A DNA stretch of 64,000 nt from Coniochaeta sp. PMI_546 (lineage: Eukaryota > Ascomycota > Sordariomycetes > Coniochaetales > Coniochaetaceae), in contig MU271155.1 of NCBI GenBank assembly GCA_021432605.1, positions 310,001 through 374,000 on the forward strand. The letters run 5' to 3'. The notes below the pieces were generated by a model. It had not been told where the DNA came from. It made no database searches and worked only from the letters and a program-made list of their open reading frames with translations. Position numbers and translations under genes: made by a program. Positions 11,632-24,168 of the stretch are shown here, piece by piece; within the stretch, counting starts at the first letter, position 1; every line of letters starts with the position of its first letter.

Positions 11632-12824
11632 CCGTGACTGGTGATAAGAATGGAGCGAGCCAAGTATGGACAAAGAGTTGCTGATCAATAAGGAGGGAGC
11701 AAAAGCGACATTCTCGATATGTTTACAGTCTCTGCAATGCTTGGTGTTTGCCCTTGAGTGATATTTGTCGAGATCGGTCATGATTCAGCCAATTCTGTGT
11801 CTCGGGCGATTGCAGCAGGCTGTCCTAAAACTTCGAGGATTATATATGTGACAACGCTATTGTGTCTGATGTATAGCAGTATCTCCAATGCCTTACAAGA
11901 AGGTTACGAAGAGGAGTTTTGAACCTAATACTCCCTTTTATCGAAAGACTACTAATAAACAAACTAACCTTATATTTACCTTACTTTCGATCGGTATTAA
12001 CATATCTAGAATAGCCTACCTTAGAGCTTCAGTACGCTAGGCTCTTAAATATCATTGTCATTTGTTATAAGATAGGTCAAGAGTTTCTTAGTCTAGAATG
12101 CAACTATACCACTGTCCGAATAAAATGCTGCCGAGTTGTGCTGTTGTAGAGGTGTATTGTTACCAGGATCGGATCCCATGTATTAGCTCTGTCTCGCTTG
12201 TCTTGTAACAGAGGCATAGCTGTACTCCGCTGTAATGTATACTCCGGTTGTGTTAGCAATGGAGACCCCTCTATACAGATGAGAATCCAACCCTAAGGGA
12301 AGTCAGGTTCAGCCGAAGTCAAATGGATTGACACTTGAGCATGTATTATCTAACAAGGCTCCGTGGGATAAGGGGTAATTAACAATAGAAGGTAAAGTGC
12401 TCAAAACCGCGTCGGATTACTTAGCTTTTACACTCGGACGCGCTTATTCTCAACGTTACATCATATTAGGTGAAGTTTATATGTAAAGTGTCACTTCGTT
12501 AAATCTGAGACCTTCATTAGCTGTATGCTGGAATGTCAGCTATCCGGGCTGTCGTTCCTCTTATAAGCAATCACGGGTGGCTTCAGCCGAACAGAGTCGA
12601 GTTTGAACGAAGGCGTTGGATACTAGGAAGTATTGACATGGGTTATTACGAATCAAGGCTTCAAGGAACTAGTATTAGTCAATCGCAGGCTAGCGATATT
12701 CCAGTTTCCTTGTTAAACTGGGATAATAATATAAGTTCTCCCCTCTATACGGTCTTCTGGTTTCTTATTCATCACATATCTATCAAAGCTATCTGAGTAT
12801 TTCTCAATGCTTGTAAAATGAAGC
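11632..12824. other. AT-rich decayed intergenic DNA
   Basis: About 1.2 kb, markedly richer in A+T than neighbouring genes, with many TA and stop codons in all frames and no intact gene. The look is that of transposon-derived sequence altered by repeat-induced point mutation, but I can recognise no terminal repeats or transposase motif. Confidence 0.45.
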
Positions 12825-13351
12825 TTGCTGGAAATCCTTATCATTACCCCTCTCTTTCTTGAGAGCACAAGCGGCGCAGCATTCCTCTCATCCGACCTCA
12901 CCGATCGAGACGCCGTCATTAATACCGTCCTGGCCTTCACTCAGTCACTCGACGATAAAAGCGAGTCTCTCATGCGCTCCGTCACTACTGAAGACATGAT
13001 CTTCGATGGCACGCTCTTCTCTAACATCGGCCTTGGCGCGCCTGAGCCTCTCGTTGGCCCAGATGTCGTTGCGCCGTCCTTGATAGCCGCTTTAAGCCTA
13101 ACCACATCGCACCACCTCAGTAAATTCCTTGTCCAATTTCACGCGGATCATGGCAATTTCACTGCCTACGCTTTGGCCAACCATTATAAACAGCTTAAGG
13201 ATCCTAGGGAGAATCCTCGCAACAAGTACTCGATGGTAACCGGTACCAAGGACGCGTTTTGAGGTGCAGAGGAAAATGGAGACTGGAATGGTTCAAGGTC
13301 TTTCCAGTCTGGCAGTCAGGAAACATTAAGGTGATGGACTTGGGGGAGTAA
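12818..13351 (+). pseudogene. SnoaL-like (NTF2 fold) protein relic with two frameshifts
   Basis: Most of a SnoaL_4-type domain can be read, but only by changing frame twice. The central part is open from 12825 to 13262 and includes TDRDAVINTVLAFTQSLDD, the MRSVTTEDMIFDG region and TTSHHLSKFLVQF, as in NTF2-like polyketide-cyclase or dehydratase relatives. It has no in-frame ATG near its 5' end: the ATG at 12818 (MKLA...) is one base out of phase. The frame ends at TGA 13260, yet the typical family ending GKWRLEWFKVFPVW continues in another frame up to TAA at 13349-13351. No intron of plausible length repairs either break. Flanks are AT-rich and gene-poor, which fits a decaying gene. An assembly error at both sites is the alternative. 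Confidence 0.55.
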
Positions 13352-14509
13352 TCCCTTCTTGGGATGCGCCGCTGATCCCCACTGTGAGTTGTAGGTCGAG
13401 GACATGGATGTTTACCCTTCCATAATTATCATAGCTAAGAACGCTAATGAGATGAAAGACTTGGTCTAGCTTAGACGTATATCTACTCTAGGTCAGCTTA
13501 TAATGCAGTTTGAGCTCTGTTATCTCTAATAGAGCCTGAGGGCGTCTATCAAAGTACCACCTGTTAGCCAATCTACGGCATGTAAACCTATATCTCAGGT
13601 TGCTTTATATTATTAGTGGTAACTTGTTGGTATGACATCCACCAGTCAGGCGTACCAGACGCTCTAAGTCAGCACGTAGGCGCCAAGGAACAAGGAAGGA
13701 CGTAGACCTTGTTATCCAGTAAATGTTGTAGGCATGATAGAATATTTCCACTCTTTGTGGCAAGTGAACCCTAAGATGTTAGTGAGACATGGTTAGAATC
13801 CGTTGATCCACATTTGAGCTTGGAAGCCTAACACCCTGTTGCTGACTTGACCAGTCATGACGGTGTGAAGAAGATGGATGGACCAGGCAGTGCAAGGTCT
13901 GTGTGTGCCCATCTAGCACTAACGGCAGTTGTCGAATATACCTCTCGCTTCCTGAATCAGACCGCGCGGTCTCTAGTATACTATTCTGCAGCAATTCTCC
14001 ATAAAGCGAAGTCTACTTGGCCTTTGTTTGTAATTTTACAGTGTCTCAATCTAGATTGAGACCACCTAGCAGTTAAATGTGCTGTACGGACATACCCCTC
14101 AGTGCCCCGAAGCATGACTAAAGTACTTTATAAACATGTGTTCGAAGAACGTCATCTTATATGAAGGCCTTGATTGGCTACATCTGAGAACTTATCATGC
14201 GAGGCGTGGCAGTGCGACGTGGGTTGGCACCGACCTGATGGAAAAATTCCGTTGCAGTGTTAAAAGAATAGCAATCCAAATAAAAAGTCAGTAGGACCGG
14301 ATGGAAAAGTAGGCATGAATACAGTACAAGTGGAACATGATTTCCTGTAAGCGCAGGTCAGAGGTAGTGGATGCCCTTGTTGTGACTCATCAGGCAACCA
14401 TCGCTATATATATCAAGAGCCGACGAAGCAAGAGCTGAGTTGCCAGCGTTTACTGTCAGGATAACAAAAGATCCAATTCAGTAACGGCTTCGAGATATTT
14501 GATAACAAA
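13352..14509. other. AT-rich intergenic DNA
   Basis: About 1.15 kb rich in TA-containing words with no gene that I can support. The last 200 bp or so must hold the promoter of the ELO-like gene. Confidence 0.45.
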
Positions 14510-15163
14510 ATGCAGCTCGAGAAGACCAACATCCCAACTTCACTGCTAGCACTAACCGGCCTCCAAACCCTGATCTTCATCGTCATCTGGGTGTTACTTC
14601 GCCGCCACGTTGCCACCCTTGGCCCCTTGCCCGCCGCACGCCGCTTCTCAAAGTTCCACAACATCTTGTATTCTACCTTCAATATCGCACTTCTTGTGTT
14701 CATCCTCCTACCGCCGGCTGACAGCGATTTCCTTGCCCGTCGCATCTACCACATCACCAAAACCTACGAATACATGGATATCCTGACCGTGTGCGCCTCG
14801 GGCTCACCTATTGCATTGCACTTCGCGGTTCACCACCTTACGACTCCATGGCTGTCGTTGTGTCGGGTGCTGTACAACAGTGACGGTTGGAGAATCGGTG
14901 CAGTATTGAATGTGTTTCATCATATCATCATGTATGCTTATTTTGGGGGACTGACCACGGTGCGCCGGGTGCTCCCAGTGACGGGCATGGCGCAGCTTCT
15001 GATTGGCTTGGTTGTTGAAGTAATTGTAGCCAGGAAGAAGATTCTGGATGAGAGAGAAGTATGGCCAAATGTATTAGCGATGACATTGGCGTTGACATAT
15101 TTGGGTCTATTTGTGCGAGAGTTGTGGCAGAGTAAGCCTAATGGGAAGGTCAAAGAAAGCTGA
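14510..15163 (+). CDS. ELO (GNS1/SUR4)-like integral membrane protein, divergent
   Basis: Single exon, 217 residues, about six or seven hydrophobic segments. Its motif order follows fatty-acid elongase condensing enzymes: KTYEYMDIL (family K-x-x-E-x-x-D-T), HFAVHHLTTP (His box), NVFHHIIMYAYFGG (family N-x-x-x-H-x-x-M-Y-x-Y-Y) and a following VTGMAQLLIGL (T-x-x-Q-x-x-Q-like). The His box reads H-x-x-x-H-H rather than the canonical H-x-x-H-H, and the protein is about 100 residues shorter than yeast ELO proteins. It may therefore be a divergent or non-elongating member. The C-terminal tail is basic (QSKPNGKVKES), a weak ER-retention-like end. ER membrane location is expected from the family. Other small polytopic enzymes, such as Pyr4-type terpene cyclases, are a less good fit. 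The gene is convergent with the mannosidase, 153 bp away. Confidence 0.6.
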   Translation: MQLEKTNIPTSLLALTGLQTLIFIVIWVLLRRHVATLGPLPAARRFSKFHNILYSTFNIALLVFILLPPADSDFLARRIYHITKTYEYMDILTVCASGSPIALHFAVHHLTTPWLSLCRVLYNSDGWRIGAVLNVFHHIIMYAYFGGLTTVRRVLPVTGMAQLLIGLVVEVIVARKKILDEREVWPNVLAMTLALTYLGLFVRELWQSKPNGKVKES

Positions 15164-15316
15164 GGAAACGCAGAGCTCAGTGTCAAGACGGAGCCCAAAG
15201 GTATATCTATGTTACTCTATCCAAAGAACCACTTACCAAAGAAAACCCGTTACTACTCACAACATATTCGTACACATGTTTGGCGCCAATATATTCTCAA
15301 ACAGTAGCAGTCCAGC

Positions 15317-17278
<1,962 letters not shown>

Positions 17279-18794
17279 GACCCTTGATCACATCAAGCAG
17301 CATATATTGACGTTGGGGGGGAATTCGACACGTTGGCTGCGCTTGCAAACCAGTAGCCTTCGTTGGGCATTCATTAGAGCATCAGACGCGTCCAAAGATT
17401 GAGTTAAGAACAGATAAACATAACAAATGTAGTGGACTTGAATGTCGTTGTTTTAAGGTAAGGGAGAGAAGATTGAGCTTGACCCGCAATCGCCAAGCCC
17501 CCTATTTTGGCATTTCACGTGCTATACTGGGGCGGACGCAGGGCTGAAAGCGCCGTGTGCACACATTTTTGCACAGTACACGTGTACATCTAAATCCTCT
17601 CCAGATACGATTCTATGGGATACAAATCGGGAATCGATGCAATATCTTATCGAGACATGTTACAGACCTATGCTGCTTTACGTGTCCTGGGGATATTCCG
17701 CCTGTGGCGATTGGTCTGTCTAACCCTAACCCTGATCTGAAGCACGTTACTTCGCGAGCGGGAATGTGCGATACCCTTTGTTTATACCAGGAAGGTAATA
17801 TCCAGCAATCTCTAGGATGAGTAGCTAGAACAGGCCTTTATCCCTAGTCGTTTATCGCTGGCGTAGTATCCCTCTTTCTCTCCATCGTTCCACGGTTGAC
17901 CAGGGGAGCTATTCTCTTCTAAAATGAGTGGGCCGCTTTCTTCTAATCGTGGAGACAGTAAGAGGTAGACTTGCTGATATAACTTCGGCTTAAACGTAAT
18001 ATATAGACATGAGTAACAGTATTAAGAGAAAGGACAGAGTAACGGCAGATATCAATGATATACTAACGGATACCTGAATGAATATAACAGAAGTAGCAAT
18101 GTGAGTTCTTACCACATAGATAACCATGCTTGGCCAACTAATGGAAGGTTTTGAGGCTCTTCTAAAACGGCAGAAGGAAGTGTAGAGGATATACTCTTTG
18201 CGCCGACGAAACGTTTAGACTATAAGCATCCAGAATAGTCCCTAAACCACATATAACTTCAATTTAGCCTTAGGCAGGTATACTAGCGCTGCTAGAATCT
18301 TGTTCGCTAAAAGTCTTCTTATTTCCTCCCTAAGTCATGGAGAACACAGCTCGGGTATGTCTGCCTATAACTTTGACGGTCTCATAGCCCCGAATACCCC
18401 TTCCCAATTCCACTACAGCAATGCACTTTGAGGAGGATTGCAAGCTGGGCATTTAGACTTGTGCACTTGTGGGTCTTATGTCTCTGTCAGCCTGTTACAG
18501 GGTATCACCAATGTGTTGTACGACCAATAGCAAGTCAAACTTGAGGTATACAAAGACGTCTACAAGTGAGACAGGAGTACAGGTTCAGCGTCATACAAAC
18601 TTGCTCTTAGACCGGTATCATCAGCTGAATGGTGAGACAGACAGGCACCAAAGCGAGACAAAGACTGTGCATTTAATGCTATGGCCTGATATAGTAATCA
18701 GCAGGCTTCCCTACTACCTCCTCTGGCAAGCTGTTAGGTTGAATCAGAAGCCACGGTTAGGGTTGAACGCAGGTGCTGACAACCGCATGCCCAT
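17279..18794. other. Intergenic, AT-rich relic-like DNA with telomere-like word
   Basis: The right end is the 3' flank of the transporter, the left end the mannosidase promoter. From about 17,820 to 18,400 the DNA is AT-rich with stops in all frames and no intact protein. CTAACCCTAACCCT at 17,720-17,733 is two and a third CCCTAA units, and a single GGTTAGGGTT appears at about 18,756. No RNA gene is seen. Confidence 0.45.
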
Positions 18795-20693
18795 TTACTC
18801 GTCATCGTTGAGGTCGACAACCGTCTGCTTCCACTTGCGAGCCGGGACATGACGCTTGAACAGGATGTCAATCTCGCGATAGGAGCGACCCTTCATCTCC
18901 GGCAGGTAGAAGTATGACAGGAGGAAGCAGACAAAACCAGTTGCGCCCCAGACGTAGCCGCACCTGCCACCAAGATCCACACCCTGTTATCATTTGATTG
19001 TCAGTAAATTCTTTCTTTTGCCACCACAGGACATTTGGAAGGAGGTAAGAGTATTCATACCGTCGGGTTGAGCATGTAAGTTGCGAGGAAGATGCAAGGA
19101 ATGTTCACTACGTAGTAGGCACCGCGTCCGATACCAGTCGTCAATGGCCGGAGGCGAATGGCCGATGTCTCGCCGATAATGACCCACGATGCGGGCGCAG
19201 GTCCCAGGGTGAAAAGGACTGAGACGATGAGACCCAAGGACGCCTGTGCCAGAGAGGCCGAGGTAGACTTGCCGACCGAGCCTGCAACGCCGAGAGCAAT
19301 CAAGAAACAGACGTTGATCAACGAGCCCCAAACGTAGATGGTTCGTCGGCCGAGATATGTCGTGAGAATCCAGGAAAGCATGACAAAGACGGCTTGCAGG
19401 GCTGAGGTGATGAGACCGAGGGCGAAGGCAAGGTTCGAGTCAATACCGGCCTCTACTCTTTGCGTTAGCCTACATGGCTGGGACGGGCACCCAGAGCATG
19501 ACAAATGAAGAGGACAACTCACGTCTGAAGAAGTAGACGGCCTGGTTGGCGATAAGATTACCCGTGAGGTTCTGGGCCGCGTACACACCACACACAATGA
19601 GGGTGCGGTACGTGTCAGTACCCCTGAACAGCTCCAGGTAGTTGGGCTCCTTCTCGGACTTCTCGAGCTCAATGGTACGGCGCATCATGGCCACGGACTC
19701 CTCAGGGTTCGTGATCACCGATGCGCGCCCAAGGCGTTGAACCGCTTTCGCGGCGTCCTCGAGACGTCCCTTTCGAACCAGCCACCAAGGCGACTCGGGG
19801 GCCAGATAGAGGAGAATGGCGAGGGGCGTGGGGAACATCCATTGAAGCGCAATGGGAATCCTTGTTTTGGCGTCTTGTTAACAGAGAGGACCTGCTTGTC
19901 ATGTTGAAAGGGTACGAACCTGTATGAAGTGGAGTCACTCTTGCTCTGGTACACGTAGCAAACACCACCCACAATGATGGAGCCAAAGGCCCAGAACATC
20001 TGCAGCATCTGGGTAGCAGGGGCTCTCAACTTGATCGGCACGATCTCGCTGCAGTATGCTGGTGCGTTGGCGATGAAGATGCCCCATGGTATGCCCTCCA
20101 GAAGCTGGCTGACAAACATGACGGCCAGCGAGTTGGCAAAGTAGAAAACGAAAATGAAGGCGTTCAATAACATAAGGCCGAGGATCGTGGCCCAGCGGTA
20201 TCCGATGCGGCTGGTGAGGGGGCCGGCGAGGCAGACGCCAATGATCGCCCCAAGAGGGCCGCCCACCTGGAGCGCAGACTGCCACGATGCCTCGATTGAT
20301 TTCGTACCATCCTTATCTATGACGCCAAACTGACTCTTGAACTCATCCATGGCGACGAAGGAGCCCATGAGGAAGACACAGTAGGACTCCATGATCTACC
20401 AGGTTGTTTAGCCGCGAAATCCTGAAAGGACGTGGAGGGGTCAGATGAAATCCAGGTAAGCTTACAATTGTCGAGGACATGATGAAGGCCCATAAGGTAG
20501 CCATGGGATAGAGTCTAACGGCCTCGAGCACCCCCATGTTATGCTCCGCGTTCTCTGCTTCGATGGCATCTGACTTGTATGCGGCGACCTTCGCCTTCTC
20601 GTCGAGATCGGTGCTGAGTTCGACATGGGCGGGACGCGACTCAACCTCTGCGAGGTCGCCGCCGGGCGACTTTGAATCGGCGGGGTTACTCAT
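18795..20693 (-). CDS. MFS sugar transporter, alpha-glucoside/maltose permease type, five exons
   Basis: Twelve-helix proton/sugar symporter of the plasma membrane, 540 residues. Exons 20466..20693, 19920..20395, 19523..19860, 19061..19452 and 18795..18983 join in phase through introns of 70, 59, 70 and 77 bp. The first exon is a hydrophilic N-tail ending in the first helix (FIMSSTI, joined to IMESYCVFLMGSF). Family signatures are LTSRIGYRWA (loop 2-3), PESPWWLVRKGRLEDA (after helix 6), GRRTIYVWG (loop 8-9) and YLPEMKGRSYREIDILF at the C-terminus. The last exon start GVDLGGRCGYVWGATGF and the end are typical of the maltose/alpha-glucoside subgroup, so a disaccharide substrate is likely but unproven. 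One acceptor (CAAG) is less common than CAG, the only soft point in the model. Confidence 0.9.
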
Positions 20694-21500
20694 TATGCTG
20701 ACGGCCCCGGAGACAGGAGGTGTTGGCCCGATTGATGAGAGTGTGAGAAGGAAGCAAAAGGGAACAGAGAATTAACAGAGGCAAGAGTCGCCGGTAGTAC
20801 TGCGCAGCCCGTTATTAAATCATTGCTCACTTGCGTAACTCCAGCCCTCCCTTCCCCAGGCTCCCCCGAGGCTCCTGCGGCCCAGCTCCAGCCAACACGA
20901 TCCAACTGGGATCTGGATCCAAGAGCTGTCCCGGCGGCTGGTGCAATATGGAAAACAGCTCCGGCACATGTCACCCCGAGTCTGGATACGCCTTATTCCA
21001 ATTGCCTATTGGCCCGCTGGCCCGTAGCATGTGGGTCATGCTGTTCGTAACCTACCACTGCAGGAAATTCTCCTGCGTGACCGTTGACGCGCTCCAACGG
21101 GAACGAGTTTGGGGCCCGAAGGTGGAGAAGCTCCACGCCCACCCCGGGCAGCCGATCATAACTTCCCCAGTCGCGACAACTGAGCGCGGGGATGGGGGGG
21201 CGGGGAAGGGGGGCGTACCGCTGTCGTGTAAGTCGTGAATGGCTCGCGTGTTGGAACAGTCTGAGCTCCCTAGCTGGGTGTAACGTGCGACTGCATTGGA
21301 AACCTGTTCACTTCCGTCGGTGTCGATGCGGGCTGGTGGTAAAATCATACTGGTAGACTGGCCAGTTTCTCCGCGCGGGAAGTGCCAGCGACCGTGGCGA
21401 GCACAGGTAGCCGACCCGTGCGTCTAAATGCCAGTACCCCACAACCCGGCACTCCTTTACACCAAAATCAATACGTTGTCTAAGGTACTTAATACAAGGC
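20694..21500. other. GC-rich upstream region of the sugar transporter
   Basis: About 0.8 kb with C/G-rich runs (for example at 20,840-20,890 and 21,190-21,215) that should include the transporter promoter. Possible CreA-type GYGGGG words occur on both strands, which fits carbon-catabolite control, but single short words are weak evidence. No gene is supported. Confidence 0.4.
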
Positions 21501-21573
21501 ATTTGTCTTTGTGATGTTAGTTAGCGTTATTTAGATCCACCTTACATTATTGAACTTGAGACATTAACCAGAA

Positions 21574-21650
21574 GTTATTGAGAGAGAGGTGTTATATAAT
21601 GATAAGAGTTATTGAATTAGGGAGGTGTTACAAGTTACAGTAGGACCCTC
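21574..21650. repeat. 34-bp imperfect direct duplication, LTR-remnant-like
   Basis: GTTATTGA plus AGGTGTTA occur twice with a 34-bp period (starting at 21,574 and 21,608) inside an AT-rich stretch that breaks abruptly into GC-rich DNA near 21,645. The T/A-rich, TGTTA-containing style recalls the edge of a Copia-type LTR. I find no second LTR or coding part, so this is at best a fragment. Confidence 0.3.
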
Positions 21651-23708
21651 CTTGGTTAGTGCGGCTCTTCCCCGCCAATTCTGCCAATTGCCTACAGGGA
21701 CAGGCCCTGGGTACACACGTGTCGGCCCGACTAGCTACCTACCTTATCCTGTGACGGGCTTACGCTTGTCTCGACATCTCGGTGAGCATTAGACCGCCCC
21801 CCGAGGAGTGACGAAGGACAAGGCATGACGTCTCCTCGGACTCGACGACATCGCATTTCACAGCAACCTGCATCTACCCAGTAACGAGGTCTCGTTGCCG
21901 CTGGAAGAACACGTGACAGCCAGTACCTCGCTCTCAATGTCTCTTCTGATATCTGTAGCATTTTAAAACTACTGTCTCGGCCGTCTGTCCCGAGAGCATC
22001 CAAGTTACTATGTTCTCCTTAAACAAAATCCTGGAATGAAAATCGCAGGTTCAAGACAGCGCGGCACTTAGCCGCTCATTGGAAGTGCGCTACAGTACTC
22101 GAACAGCGAGAACATTAGGACTAGTGAGCTTCGTGATTAGCACGCTAACGGATGAGGCGACGCACTGGAATACGCTAAGGAGGAACCTTCGAAACGCCAC
22201 GCAGATGGCAACCTCTGCTTATCATTCCTAATTCAACGTCCACTTAGAGCAAGGATTCCAGTCGAGCTTGCCATATGATTCTATGCCTCTGGGGACTTGC
22301 TCGCCCCTTGCGTCGAAATCATACCTCAACAGCGCTTGTACGCACCTAATTGATACGCGTTCGCATGACTGCGTGCTCGGTACGTCATGTAATTAAGAGC
22401 TCCTAGAGGTTGTCTAAGCAGGCTCGTGATCTGGCGTCGCCGTGAGAGCTGGAAAACCTGCGCGCTCTATGCCAGAAACCTCGACTCTCGTTACTATAAT
22501 CCCTTACCTGGCCTAGTGACTAGTTGTCAATATCCATTGCTCCAGTGGCATATTGCAATATGATCCTCTAGCATCGAAACATGCCTCCTCGTAAGGACAC
22601 CATCAGTCCACTGCTCTGTAGAGAATGTATAATGCGGTATTAGTAAATCAAAATTGAACCACCGGATGTGTAGTTTAGTGTCCCACAATGGTCATCTGAC
22701 TCGTTGTTGCCCCTATTGTCGGAGCATGGCAATTTGTGCTGCCCATATAGTCGTCCTTGGTCGGCCGAGCCAAAGATCGGGATCCGCCTCACCCATCTTA
22801 GAGGCTCTATCTAGGGCATTTCACCCAACCATAAACAGGACAACAGCATTGATCAGATAATTCTTGCTTCATGACCTCCTGAGCCGCAACCCCAGTGGCT
22901 GAATCTTCTAGCACTACCGTTTCACTTCGGTGCTCTTCAAGGCTTCGTCCTGCCGGGCAAATCTACGCACTTCACGGTACCGAAGCTTCATGACTGCATA
23001 TTGAGATATTGCGACAATACCTCTAGGCAACGATGCTGAGTAATACAATATGAGGGGTTTTTCGCCAGCGAAGGTGTCTGTCAGTGTAGTAGGGTGTATG
23101 TGTTGATAGGAGGGAAGTCGCATAATAGGTTTCAGGATATCTTTTCCATGTGGCAGTTTTGGGCTGCTCAAATGATAAGAAGACTTCACTATCCACATAT
23201 ACACATCGTCCTTATTCCGTGGGTCGCTTGGCGGAGTGGCAGAAAGACTGGATTCATTGGACCGAATGGTACTGTATTCGTTGTGCTTGAAGGCGAAGGC
23301 ATCGTGAAGATCTCGACCCAGAGAGCTTCAGAAGCACTCGAGCAGCGCGTAGGAACGGGCCGAGATACAATCTTCAGGGCTCACCATGAGGGCTGACACG
23401 AGGATGTTCAGCACGTGCGGAGATAGCGGCTGTAGGCCCGGCGAAAAAGCCTTAGACGGCGCTGGACATGGCGATGTGCGCTTTTACACTAACAAAAACT
23501 GTCGAGGCCCAAACATTAATGTTTGCGTGTACTGTTTGTCCATATTTTGGTACTTCGAGACAAATAAAACAAGATCCAGTGTATGGTTACATCTTATCTC
23601 TGAATAAAGTCTCTGCTTGGTTGCAAGAAGGGTGCAGTGGTGTATTCTTGACGTTTCTGAACTTAGCACCCAGTCTATGCGGACCGTATCAGCCTTAAGG
23701 CGGCGAGG
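21651..23708. other. Gene-poor region
   Basis: About 2 kb with only short, motif-free frames on both strands. I see no RNA gene, transposase or splice-linked exon set. Confidence 0.5.
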
Positions 23709-24034
23709 ATATGCCACGTGTGCGTGTTATCAAGCCACCAGCCAGAAAGAAGCTGAGGCTGAGCTACGTTGGCTGGCAGCAGCCCAAAAACAACGCCCAG
23801 TAAGTCCGTAGCCTGAGCTTCTCGAAGGTGGTGAAAATATGCCACGTGCAGGTCTTATCAAGCCACTCGCCAAAAGAAGTAGAGGCTGAGCGCGATGGCT
23901 AGCAGCAGCCCAAAAACAAGGCACGGCAAGTCCGTAGCCTGAGCTTCTCTGAGGTGGTGAAAATATGCCCCATGCAGGTCTTATCAAGCCACTCGCCAAT
24001 AGAAGTAGAGGCTGAGCGCGATGGCTAGCAGCAG
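23709..24034. repeat. Three tandem ~127-bp repeats upstream of the CFEM-like gene
   Basis: Units start at about 23,709, 23,837 and 23,963 (periods 128 and 126 bp), each beginning ATATGCC and the last ending near 24,034 in GGCTAGCAGCAG. The first copy is more diverged than copies 2 and 3, which are almost identical. Every copy holds TTATCA, the complement of the GATA-factor core TGATAA. Copies 1 and 2 hold the E-box CACGTG (23,715 and 23,843), while copy 3 has lost it. The array stops just before a TATA box. It does not appear to code for protein, although its minus strand stays open because the period is near a multiple of three. Confidence 0.85.
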
Positions 24035-24037
24035 ATC

Positions 24038-24044
24038 TATATAA
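24038..24044 (+). promoter_or_regulatory. TATA box of the CFEM-like gene
   Basis: TATATAA, 125 bp before the ATG at 24,169, directly after the tandem repeats. Position and match are good for a fungal core promoter. Confidence 0.5.
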
Positions 24045-24168
24045 CACACCAAGCATGCCCACAGCCTGCCCAACACCCCGCCCCATCATTTGGTTTTTCT
24101 GCTGTCCTTTTATCTCATTTCAGCGAGCGTGCTGCTCACTTGTATCCCAGTGTCTCACATTCAGCATC

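Noticed and set aside
23709-24034. Protein-coding repeat on the minus strand of the tandem array
   Set aside because: The frame stays open only because the period is close to 126; it has no start context, and it lies in the promoter of the CFEM-like gene.
24055-24168. N-terminal extension of the CFEM-like protein
   Set aside because: The added 38 residues would precede a good signal peptide and overlap the region just after the TATA box, so the ATG at 24,169 is preferred.
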